Below, one piece after another: positions 6,362 through 12,751 of a stretch of 12,751 nucleotides of DNA; positions within the stretch are counted from its first letter, which is position 1, and the number at the start of each line of letters is the position of its first letter. Origin of the DNA: Chitinophagia bacterium (GTDB lineage: Bacteria; Bacteroidota; Bacteroidia; Chitinophagales; Chitinophagaceae); assembly GCA_010027295.1 (NCBI GenBank), contig RGVM01000027.1:1-12751 (forward strand), read 5' to 3'. Position numbers and translations under genes: made by a program. The notes under the pieces are model-generated. The model saw nothing but the letters and a program-made list of their open reading frames with translations. It did not search any database and was not told where the DNA came from.

Positions 6362-8305
6362 TCAGCGGATGATGACGGTGCCCAGGGTACGGGTCAGTTC
6401 CATCTCGAGTCGCTTGAGATACTGGTGGGTCTCGAGGACGGCCTCCAGGTCAGCATCACTGCGACCGGGCGCCATGTCGCGCTGGTTCTCGACGATCAGC
6501 CTTTTGATCTTGCGCAGCTTCAGGTAGGTCAGGCATGACATCACCTCCTCACGGTACAGGTCCTCCCGTGTGGGCAGCGGCAATTCGTAATGTTCGCTCC
6601 ACCTTGGACTGATCTCCAGCATGGCCTCCATGGATGAAATGGTGGTTCGGCTCACCTCGGGGTCCTCATGGTATAGGAAGCGTTTGACGTTCATCTCCTC
6701 CCCCGCTTCATAGGCCCTTCGATAGCGTTCGATCACGGTGCGGATGCCGGGGTTGTCGATCATCTGGAGGATGTCGTTCTCGTCGAATTCGTGGAAGACG
6801 TATTCGGCGACGGTTCTTTCCGCATCCCAGGCCTTCCCCCCGAATTCCAGCAGTGCGCGCAGGGTCCACCGCTCCTGGGGCTCGTCCGACCGTACGAGTT
6901 CGAGCGAGGGGGCATCCTCATGCTCCTTTTCCGCAGAGGGTTCTGTGTCGGGCAGGGGCTCGGGAACGCGTGACTTCCGTTCGTCCTTCGTGAGGCGCTC
7001 ACGGATGATCTTGTTGACCAGCGAGGTGAGTCCCTGTTCGTCGATACCCAGCAGTTCGGAGGATCGATGGATATAGTCCTGCTGCCGGGTGAAGTCCTCC
7101 GCCTTGTTGAGCCGGGAGATAGACTCTGCGATCTGGCTGACGAGGGCGGCCTTCTTCTGGCTGTCCTGGCCGGCTTCCTTGAGGGCGACCTCCAGCTGGA
7201 AGAGGATCACATCCTTCCGGTTCGACTCAATGAATGCCCGTAGCTCCTCAGGGCCCTTCTTGTGCACGAAGCTGTCGGGGTCGTCACCGTCGGGCAGCAG
7301 CACGAGGCGCACGTTGAGGCCCTCCTCCAGGGCGAGGTCGAGTCCGCGCAAGGCCGCCTTGATGCCGGCGTTGTCACCGTCGTAGATGATGGTGAGGTTG
7401 GAAGTGTACTTCTTGATGAGCCGCAGCTGGTCGGTCGTCAGCGAGGTGCCGCCCGAGGCGACAGCGTTCGTGATGCCGGCCTGGTGAAGCGCGATCACGT
7501 CGGTGTAACCTTCCACGAGCAGGCATTCGTTGGCCTTGTCGATGCCGTGCCGTGCGAAGTAGGAGCCGTACAGGATCCGGCTCTTGACATACACCTCGTT
7601 CTCAGGGGTGTTGATGTACTTGGGGGCCCGGTCGTTGCGGGCGATGATGCGTGCTCCGAACCCGATGACCTTCCCGCTCTGGTTGTGGATGGGGAAGATG
7701 ATGCGTCCGCGGTAGTTGTCGACCGGCTGTCCGTCCCGCATCACCACGAGACCGCTCTTCTGCAGCAGCTCGGGACTGTACTGCGCCCGGATGGCGGCCG
7801 TCGCGAAGCCGTCGCGGGTGTCCGGACAGTAGCCAAGCTGGAAATGACGGATGGTCTCGTCGGTGAAGCCCCGTTCATGCAGGTAGCTGAGGCCAATGTC
7901 TGTACCGGGACCGTCTTCGGTGAGTTGCCGGGCGAAATGGTCGCGGGCGAAGGCGTTGAGGATGAAGAGGCTCTCCGCCTGCTGCTGCTGCTGCCGGTGC
8001 TCAGGACTGACGTCGGTCTCCTCGAGCTCCACGCCATACCTCGACGCGAGCCAGCGGATGGCCTCGACATACGAGTACTTCTCGTGTTCCATCAGGAACC
8101 CGATCGTGTTGCCACTGCGTCCGCAACCGAAGCACTTGTAGATCTCCTTGGCCTGTGAGACGGAGAAGGAGGGCGTCTTCTCGTGGTGGAAGGGGCAGAG
8201 CCCGATATGGTTGGAGCCGCGGCGCTTCAGCTTCACGAACTGACCGACGACGTCGATGATGTCGATGCGGTCAAGTACCTCCTGTATGGACTGTGGGGCA
8301 ATCAC
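6362..8305 (-). CDS. dnaG: DNA primase DnaG
   Basis: Replicative primase (647 aa) that synthesises RNA primers at the fork and binds the DnaB helicase. The N-terminal CHC2 zinc-binding domain has its ligands intact: Cys37 and His40 in CPFHHEKTPSF, Cys58 and Cys61 in CFGCG. The core follows, with YLHERGFTDETI at 141-152 and FPIHNQSGKVIGFGAR at 204-219. The TOPRIM domain has Glu265 in LLVEGYTDVIALH and the acidic pair Asp309/Asp311 in IIYDGDNAG. After about residue 450 the helicase-binding region is poorly conserved and preceded by a charged linker. The start is a GTG (8303-8305); it is chosen because IAPQSIQEVLDRIDI is the normal N-terminus of Bacteroidota-type primases and no ATG fits. A run of five Gln (105-109) is encoded by a CAG repeat. 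It lies between two apparently unrelated modules, 55 bp after the cytochrome gene and 50 bp before the SDR. Confidence 0.97.
   Translation of the reverse strand: MIAPQSIQEVLDRIDIIDVVGQFVKLKRRGSNHIGLCPFHHEKTPSFSVSQAKEIYKCFGCGRSGNTIGFLMEHEKYSYVEAIRWLASRYGVELEETDVSPEHRQQQQQAESLFILNAFARDHFARQLTEDGPGTDIGLSYLHERGFTDETIRHFQLGYCPDTRDGFATAAIRAQYSPELLQKSGLVVMRDGQPVDNYRGRIIFPIHNQSGKVIGFGARIIARNDRAPKYINTPENEVYVKSRILYGSYFARHGIDKANECLLVEGYTDVIALHQAGITNAVASGGTSLTTDQLRLIKKYTSNLTIIYDGDNAGIKAALRGLDLALEEGLNVRLVLLPDGDDPDSFVHKKGPEELRAFIESNRKDVILFQLEVALKEAGQDSQKKAALVSQIAESISRLNKAEDFTRQQDYIHRSSELLGIDEQGLTSLVNKIIRERLTKDERKSRVPEPLPDTEPSAEKEHEDAPSLELVRSDEPQERWTLRALLEFGGKAWDAERTVAEYVFHEFDENDILQMIDNPGIRTVIERYRRAYEAGEEMNVKRFLYHEDPEVSRTTISSMEAMLEISPRWSEHYELPLPTREDLYREEVMSCLTYLKLRKIKRLIVENQRDMAPGRSDADLEAVLETHQYLKRLEMELTRTLGTVIIR
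7979..7993 (-). repeat. (CAG)5 trinucleotide repeat inside dnaG
   Basis: Five perfect CTG units on the + strand read as CAG on the coding strand and encode Gln105-109 of the primase, in the linker between the zinc domain and the core. Being a triplet, changes in copy number would preserve the frame. It is probably only a low-complexity linker. Confidence 0.7.
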
Positions 8306-8310
8306 TCCCG

Positions 8311-8318
8311 TAAAATTA
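8311..8318 (-). promoter_or_regulatory. Possible -7 element upstream of dnaG
   Basis: The 55-bp gap before dnaG contains an AT-rich patch that stands out from the GC-rich surroundings and reads TAATTTTA on the coding strand. This is one base off the Bacteroidota TAnnTTTG -7 consensus. No TTTG-type -33 box is found at the expected distance, and the element is only 5 bases from the GTG, which would imply a nearly leaderless transcript. A weak hairpin, GTTCC/GGAAC (8343-8347 with 8355-8359), lies further upstream. Confidence 0.2.
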
Positions 8319-8360
8319 GGTTTTTGGTCGTGAGAGCCCTCCGTTCCTTTCCTGGGAACC

Positions 8361-10574
8361 TCACTCGAAGAACACCTCGTCGACGAACACCCATCCTCTG
8401 TCGCCCTTGCCCCTGTGCCAGGTCGGCAGTTTCGCGACAGGGTCTGCCTGGACGCGCAGGTACCGGTAGAGGCCCGGCTTGACGTCGACGGTAAAGATCC
8501 GGTTCCTGACGGGAGCGTACGTCAGGGGCTGTTCCGGTACGAGGCGTCCCACGGGCACCAGCGAGAGGCTGTCCCTGCCTGCCAAGACCTGGATGGACTG
8601 CGGCGGCATGATATAGCCCCCGTTGTTCTCTGCCATGCTGAGTACCACCCTGCGGATGGAGTCCTTCCCCTCGAACCGGAAGAGGGCCGCGAAGACGGTG
8701 TCACGGAAGCCCAGCCAGTTGACGAGCGGATTCCGGCTCTCGCCCTTCAGCCCGTCCGTCAGGCTTGCCGCACCCTGGACCTTGTAGCGGTTGTCGGGTA
8801 TCGTCAGCAGGGAGGCCCTGGTGGCCGGGATGCCGCGCGAGAAGACGGTGAAGGCGGAGGCCGTACTGGCATACCATCCGGGCAGGACGGCGATGGCGCG
8901 TACTTCCGTGGGACCAATGACCGGTATGGGCCCCTTGTAGGCTGTGGACGACATACTGTCGGGTTCGGAGCCGTCGGTCGTATATCGGATGGTCACGCCC
9001 GGCATCGGATGCTTGAGCTCCAGCGCTTCTCCCTTCGCGAACACGGCCTTGTCGGGTTTGCGGAGGCTCGGAGGCGTGAGTCGCAGCCGTTCGCTCGTGT
9101 CGGGTATCTGTCCGACGTCGAATCGTACGCCCGGATATTTTTTCGCCAGGGCCGATGCCTGTTCGACGGTGACGGCACTGCGCCAGAGATGGATGTTCGT
9201 CAGTGAGCCGAAAGGCGCCAGGCGCTCCAGGTCCGCTGCCGTGACGGAGGTGTTGGCGAGGGAGAGCCGTCGCAGGGTTTTGAGGCCGGATAGCCTTTCC
9301 AGGCCCCTTCCGGAGACCTTCGTGCCGTTCAGGTTGAGCTGCTCCAGGTTCGGGAAGCCCGCCAGAACGTCGTAGGCCTCGTCGCCGGCCGGCATCGAGG
9401 AGAGGTTCACGCGCACCGTCTGCTGGGCGACGGACCGGCATTCGGCCAGCATCTCTGGCCGGTAGGCGGACGATACGAAGAAGGATATCTGTAGGGCGGG
9501 AGACCCGGCGTCCAGGGGTGTCACCACCCGGAATGGGCCGTTCAGCGCCTGCAGGACGCCCGGCTCTGCCGGGGGGAAGCCATAACTCTTCTCCACCTCG
9601 GAGGCCTTGCCCTGCATCCCGTAGAAACCTGCCGACAGGATCCGGAAGCTGTCGGTCTCCGGGAAATCGGAGAGCCGGCTGCCGAAGTCTGCGCCTGCCG
9701 CGATCCACCGGTGCAGCAACTCGAGCTCCCGCTGGGTGAGCTGCGATTTGCCTTTGGGCGGCATGTGCTTCTCATCCTCCGGGTCGAGCAGGATGCGTCG
9801 GATGATGCGGCTGCTGTCGGGGTTGCCGGCCACCCAGGGAGCGCCCTCCTTGCCGCCTTTCAGCAGCAGGTCGGTCCGCGTCATGATGAAGTCGCCCTTC
9901 GCCTTCTGCTCGTTGTGGCAGCCCTGGCATTTCGACTGCAGGATGGGCTGCACGGCTGCCTGGAAGATGGGCGTGCTGTCCGTGACCGCCACGGCTGCCG
10001 CCGTGTCCTCGGAGGGCCCGCTTCCCGAAAAGGTGAGGAAGCCTTCGCCATGCGTCAGGGTGCCCCCTTCGTGGCCGCCCCATACGAGGCATAGGGCGCA
10101 GCATGCGATGGCACTGCGGCGCAGGGCCACCGGGAATAAGTCTGACTGCAGCGTCGCCCAGATGGCATAGGTGGCCAGGGAAGCGGCGGTGCCGAGCCAC
10201 ATGTGCCTTTCGAGCGTATCGGCATCATAGCCGCCCTCCCTGGAGAGGAAGAGGCCGGAGAGGGCCGTGAGTGCGGAGAGTCCCGCGGCATGCAGCCATA
10301 GAAGGTCGAGGACGGAGGAGATGCGCCCGTCCTCGCGCCACGCGGCCGGCAGGAAGGACGCCGCTGCGAGCAGGATGGCCAGCACGATGGGGAAGTGGAG
10401 CAGCAGGGGATGCAGCCGTCCGGCGGGGGATAGCCAGCCGGGCAGCGCGAGGTGCTCGTGGAAGATCACGGCCGTGAGCAGCATGGCCTGCAGGGCCGTC
10501 ACGGCGTGGGACAGGATGGAACGGTAACGGTTCATGCTTCGGAGGGTCGTTGGTGGGTGCGCCGCATGTGACAT
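8361..10574 (-). CDS. Membrane c-type cytochrome with LRR and hexosaminidase-type C-terminal modules (737 aa)
   Basis: Multi-domain membrane protein. Residues 20-170 hold about four or five hydrophobic segments with RLHPLLLHFPIVL at 53-65, similar to DUF2231-like membrane domains, ending in GHEGGTLTHGEGFL (167-180). A planctomycete-type cytochrome c domain follows, with the heme motif CQGCH at 236-240 and the likely axial Met271 in HMPPKGK. Residues about 395-475 contain leucine-rich repeats (LEQLNLNGTKV, LRRLSLANTSV, LTNIHLWRSAV). Residues about 500-578 form a chitobiase/hexosaminidase C-terminal or Fn3-associated module (IRYTTDGSEPDS). The last 150 residues, ending LPTWHRGKGDRGWVFVDE, resemble the discoidin-like tail of GH20 enzymes, but no glycosidase catalytic domain is present. 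An electron-transfer and surface-binding role is inferred; the function is unknown. An alternative ATG at 10533-10535 (MNRYRSIL, 724 aa) is plausible because the longer start lies inside a palindrome. Confidence 0.88.
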   Translation of the reverse strand: MSHAAHPPTTLRSMNRYRSILSHAVTALQAMLLTAVIFHEHLALPGWLSPAGRLHPLLLHFPIVLAILLAAASFLPAAWREDGRISSVLDLLWLHAAGLSALTALSGLFLSREGGYDADTLERHMWLGTAASLATYAIWATLQSDLFPVALRRSAIACCALCLVWGGHEGGTLTHGEGFLTFSGSGPSEDTAAAVAVTDSTPIFQAAVQPILQSKCQGCHNEQKAKGDFIMTRTDLLLKGGKEGAPWVAGNPDSSRIIRRILLDPEDEKHMPPKGKSQLTQRELELLHRWIAAGADFGSRLSDFPETDSFRILSAGFYGMQGKASEVEKSYGFPPAEPGVLQALNGPFRVVTPLDAGSPALQISFFVSSAYRPEMLAECRSVAQQTVRVNLSSMPAGDEAYDVLAGFPNLEQLNLNGTKVSGRGLERLSGLKTLRRLSLANTSVTAADLERLAPFGSLTNIHLWRSAVTVEQASALAKKYPGVRFDVGQIPDTSERLRLTPPSLRKPDKAVFAKGEALELKHPMPGVTIRYTTDGSEPDSMSSTAYKGPIPVIGPTEVRAIAVLPGWYASTASAFTVFSRGIPATRASLLTIPDNRYKVQGAASLTDGLKGESRNPLVNWLGFRDTVFAALFRFEGKDSIRRVVLSMAENNGGYIMPPQSIQVLAGRDSLSLVPVGRLVPEQPLTYAPVRNRIFTVDVKPGLYRYLRVQADPVAKLPTWHRGKGDRGWVFVDEVFFE

Positions 10575-10599
10575 GCGGACTTCGTGTGATCGTTACCGT
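10521..10599. repeat. 9-bp inverted repeat flanking the cytochrome gene start
   Basis: ACGGTAACG at 10521-10529 and CGTTACCGT at 10591-10599 are exact reverse complements separated by 61 bp. On the transcript the downstream arm covers codons 3-5 counted from the shorter start at 10535, and the upstream arm lies just after the DUF1501 stop codon. The 17-bp palindrome lies between the arms. A regulatory RNA fold is possible, but a chance match is not excluded. Confidence 0.45.
10562..10578. repeat. 17-bp palindrome (8+1+8) at the start of the cytochrome gene
   Basis: CCGCATGTGACATGCGG is a perfect inverted repeat of 8-bp arms around one central base. It lies between the DUF1501 stop and the alternative cytochrome start at 10535 and contains the longer start codon (10572-10574). 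As DNA it could be a dimeric repressor operator; as RNA it could form a hairpin with a tiny loop that would occlude the first ATG. No T-tract follows on the - strand, so a terminator is unlikely. Confidence 0.6.
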
Positions 10600-10603
10600 G
10601 ATA

Positions 10604-12055
10604 TCATGCCATCAGGCCCTTCAGGAGCGCCCCCTCCACGTCGGTGAGACGGTACCGCCTCCCCAGGTGGCGGTAGGTGAGGCGCTCGTGGTCGATGCCC
10701 ATGAGGTGGAGGATGGTGGCGTGGAAGTCGTGTACGCTGACGGGGTCGCGCACGATGTTGTAGCCGAACTCGTCGGTCTCGCCGTAGGTGATGCCGGGCT
10801 TGATCCCGCCGCCGGCCATCCAGATGCTGAAGCATTTCGGATGGTGGTCGCGTCCGTAGTTCTCACGGGCGAGCTTGCCCTGGCAGTAGTTGGTGCGGCC
10901 GAACTCTCCGCCCCAGATGACGAGCGTCTCGTCGAGCAGCCCGCGCTGCTTGAGGTCCTTGATGAGCGCCGCCGACGCCCTGTCGACGTCCTGCGCCTGC
11001 AGGGGCATCTCGCCGACGAGGTTGCCGTGCTGGTCCCATCCCTGGTGGTAGAGCTGCACGAAGCGGACGCCGGCCTCCGAGAGTTTCCTGGCCAGCAGGC
11101 AGTTGGCGGCGTAGGTGCCGGGCACCAGGCAGTCGGGCCCGTACATCCTGACGATGTGGTCGGGCTCCTTCGACAGGTCGGTCAGCTCAGGCACGGCCGT
11201 CTGCATGCGGTACGACATCTCGTACTGCTGGATGCGCGACTGTATCTCGGGGTCCCCGAAGTGCTGGAAGGACATGTCGTTCATCTTCGCCAGCTGGTCG
11301 AGCATCTCGCGGCGCGAACTGCGGTCCTGCCCCTCAGGGTTGCCCAGGTACAATACGGGGTCCTCGCCGCTGCTGAACACGACGCCCTGGTGGACGCTGT
11401 CGAGGAAGCCGTTGGTCCACAGCTTCGAATACACCCCCTGTCCGTTGCCGCGACCACGGGAGAGCAGCACGCAGTACGACGGGAGGTTCTTGTTCTCGCT
11501 GCCAAGGCCGTAGCTCATCCACGCGCCCATGCTGGGACGGTTGCCCTGCTGCGCACCCGTCTGGAAGAAGGTCAGCGCGGGGTCGTGGTTGATGGCGTCG
11601 GTGTGCACCGTCTTGATGACGGCGATATCGTCCACGATGGAGGCGATGTGCGGGAACATCGAGGAGACCCAGGTGCCGGCCTGCCCGTGCTGTTTGAACT
11701 CGAAGGCCGAACCGACGAGCGGGAACTTGTCCTGGTTGGCGGTCATGCCGGTGAGGCGCTGCCCGTTGCGGACCGACTCGGGCAGGTCCTGCCCGATCAT
11801 CTCGTTCAGCATGGGCTTGTAGTCGAAGGTCTCCAACTGGGAGGGTGCTCCGTTCTGGAACAGGTATATGATCCGTTTGGCCTTGGGGGCGAACTGGGGG
11901 ATTCCCAGGGCCGGGGCGAGGGACTCCTCGTCCTTCGAGCCGAAGGCGCCGGGTACCAGGAGCGAGCCCAGGGCGAGTCCGCCGATGCCGAGGCCCGCGC
12001 GGGTCAGGAAGTGACGTCGCGTGTGGTTGAGCCTGAATTTGTTCAATTCATCCAT
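10604..12055 (-). CDS. DUF1501 family protein, Tat-exported (483 aa)
   Basis: Member of the DUF1501 family, which belongs to the alkaline-phosphatase/sulfatase superfamily and has no firmly established reaction. The N-terminus has a twin-arginine motif, TRRHFLTRAG (12-21), followed by a hydrophobic stretch rich in Gly, Leu and Ala, so Tat export of a folded, cofactor-bound protein is likely. Family motifs visible are IIYLFQNGAPSQLETFD (62-78), HQGWDQHGN (337-345), WGGEFGRT (381-388), GRDHHPKCFS (401-410) and HDFHATILHLMGID (442-455). The His and Asp residues in these are the likely metal ligands. The length is typical. It begins 3 bp after the DUF1553 stop, the usual partnership for these two families in Planctomycetes and some Bacteroidota. 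The cytochrome gene follows after 29 bp. Confidence 0.93.
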   Translation of the reverse strand: MDELNKFRLNHTRRHFLTRAGLGIGGLALGSLLVPGAFGSKDEESLAPALGIPQFAPKAKRIIYLFQNGAPSQLETFDYKPMLNEMIGQDLPESVRNGQRLTGMTANQDKFPLVGSAFEFKQHGQAGTWVSSMFPHIASIVDDIAVIKTVHTDAINHDPALTFFQTGAQQGNRPSMGAWMSYGLGSENKNLPSYCVLLSRGRGNGQGVYSKLWTNGFLDSVHQGVVFSSGEDPVLYLGNPEGQDRSSRREMLDQLAKMNDMSFQHFGDPEIQSRIQQYEMSYRMQTAVPELTDLSKEPDHIVRMYGPDCLVPGTYAANCLLARKLSEAGVRFVQLYHQGWDQHGNLVGEMPLQAQDVDRASAALIKDLKQRGLLDETLVIWGGEFGRTNYCQGKLARENYGRDHHPKCFSIWMAGGGIKPGITYGETDEFGYNIVRDPVSVHDFHATILHLMGIDHERLTYRHLGRRYRLTDVEGALLKGLMA

Positions 12056-12058
12056 GTG

Positions 12059-12751
12059 TCAGGATTTTACCGAGGCCTCCTCGAGGTTGTAGAGCATGTG
12101 TATGACCTGCATGAGCGCTGCAAGTTCCGCGACGTCGGGGCGCCCCTCGAGGGGGAACTCGCCGACGTTCACATAGGCGGCGGCCTTGCGCCTGTCGGAG
12201 CGGAAGCGGCCGAGTTCTCTGCGGTGGTATTCCGTCAGCACCGCCATCTCCTTCTCGGAAGCCTTACGGCACAGGATCCGTCGGAAGGCATCGCCGAGGC
12301 GTGATGCATCGTCGGCGCCATCGCGCAGCAGCCGTTGCGCCAGTACGCGGGCGGCCTCCAGCACCTGCGGGTCGTTCAGGAGCACGAGCGCCTGCAGGGG
12401 GGTGCTGGTGCGTTGGCGAGCCACCTCGCACTGGTCTCGGTTGCTGGCGTCGAAGATGAGCATCGATGGGGGTGGGGCGGTTCGTTTGATGAAGGTGTAC
12501 ATCCCCCTTCGGTACAGCTTGTCGCCGTGGTCCTGCACGAAGCGGGCGAGCTCGCCCCTTCCGGAGGTGGTCGACTCCCATATGCCCGCCGGCTGGTAGG
12601 GCTTCACGCTAGGTCCTCCGATGACGGGCACCAGCAGTCCGCTGCTGGCCAGCACCTGGTCGCGTATGAACTCCGCACCCAGCCGCAGCCTCGGCGCATG
12701 GCTGTAATACCTGTTCTCAGGGTCCAGGCGGCGTTTGCGCTCGTCCTGCAC
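12059..12751 (-). CDS. DUF1553 (PSD1) family protein, C-terminal part (5' end outside window)
   Basis: The open frame reaches the window edge, so only the last 230 or so residues of a normally much larger protein (often 800 aa or more) are present; the apparent GTG at the edge is an internal codon. LDPENRYYSHAPRLRLGAEFIRD is interrupted by no stop and, with GGPSVKPYQPAGIWE (45-59), TFIKRTAPPPSM (86-97), FDASNRDQCEVARQRT (100-115) and STPLQALVLLNDP (116-128), it is diagnostic of DUF1553. Full-length members usually carry an N-terminal cytochrome c domain (PSCyt1) and a DUF1549 (PSCyt2) domain, so this one may too, upstream of the window. It is 3 bp from the DUF1501 gene and almost certainly co-transcribed. 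The function is unknown; an exported redox or polymer-processing role is usually guessed. Confidence 0.9.
   Translation of the reverse strand: MQDERKRRLDPENRYYSHAPRLRLGAEFIRDQVLASSGLLVPVIGGPSVKPYQPAGIWESTTSGRGELARFVQDHGDKLYRRGMYTFIKRTAPPPSMLIFDASNRDQCEVARQRTSTPLQALVLLNDPQVLEAARVLAQRLLRDGADDASRLGDAFRRILCRKASEKEMAVLTEYHRRELGRFRSDRRKAAAYVNVGEFPLEGRPDVAELAALMQVIHMLYNLEEASVKS

Noticed and set aside
7262..8158. A 298-codon + strand open frame inside dnaG.
   Set aside because: Antisense to the conserved TOPRIM and core regions of a complete primase, with no domain signature.
8701..9708. A 335-codon - strand open frame in another frame within the cytochrome gene.
   Set aside because: It is very rich in Arg, Gly and Pro, typical of a frame-shifted reading of GC-rich coding DNA. 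The main frame has continuous domain matches, so no frameshift is implied.
10550..12304. A 584-codon open frame on the + strand opposite the DUF1501 gene and part of the DUF1553 gene.
   Set aside because: Its translation is rich in Val, Gly, Ala, Leu, Glu, Arg and His with no recognisable domain. It is explained as an antisense shadow of two well-supported GC-rich genes that it overlaps almost completely.

Overview
The window is GC-rich (roughly 60% by eye), gene-dense and shows no tRNA, rRNA, CRISPR array or mobile element. It looks like a high-GC member of the Bacteroidota or a close relative. The DnaG N-terminus (MIAPQSIQEVLDRIDIIDVV) reads like Bacteroidota primases, Shine-Dalgarno sequences are weak or absent before most starts, and the cytochrome/LRR/hexosaminidase-tail protein is an architecture I associate with that phylum. 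The DUF1553/DUF1501/cytochrome module is best known from Planctomycetes, so a planctomycete-like origin of that part cannot be excluded.

Layout. One partial gene on the + strand (1-431) is the C-terminus of a saccharopine-dehydrogenase-like oxidoreductase. Every other gene (492 to the right edge) is on the - strand, giving eight co-directional genes with spacings, in transcription order, of 3, 29, 55, 50, -4, -4, 28 and 10 bp (29 bp assumes the longer start of the cytochrome gene). Reading 5'->3' on the - strand they are: the DUF1553 C-terminus (cut by the right edge), a Tat-exported DUF1501 protein, a membrane c-type cytochrome with LRR and hexosaminidase-type tail, the primase DnaG, an SDR oxidoreductase, an ACAD10/11-like acyl-CoA dehydrogenase, an ACAD10/11-like phosphotransferase, a 3-hydroxyacyl-CoA dehydrogenase, and a large (602 aa) acyl-CoA dehydrogenase.

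How they work together. The last five genes (6311 down to 492) form a tight operon. The pairing of a small-molecule kinase with an ACAD10/11-type dehydrogenase and an SDR resembles the lvaA/lvaC/lvaD part of the levulinate (4-hydroxyvalerate) pathway of Pseudomonas putida and mammalian ACAD10/ACAD11. In those systems a 4-hydroxyacyl-CoA is phosphorylated and the phosphate eliminated, so the acid can enter beta-oxidation. The 3-hydroxyacyl-CoA dehydrogenase and second acyl-CoA dehydrogenase would supply beta-oxidation steps. No acyl-CoA ligase, thiolase or LvaB-like small protein lies in the window. The DUF1553/DUF1501/cytochrome group is an exported or membrane redox module of unknown function.

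Non-coding space is scarce: no gap exceeds 60 bp unless the shorter cytochrome start is used (68 bp). Notable signals are a 17-bp palindrome and a 9-bp inverted repeat at the start of the cytochrome gene, and two small hairpins in the only convergent gap (432-491).
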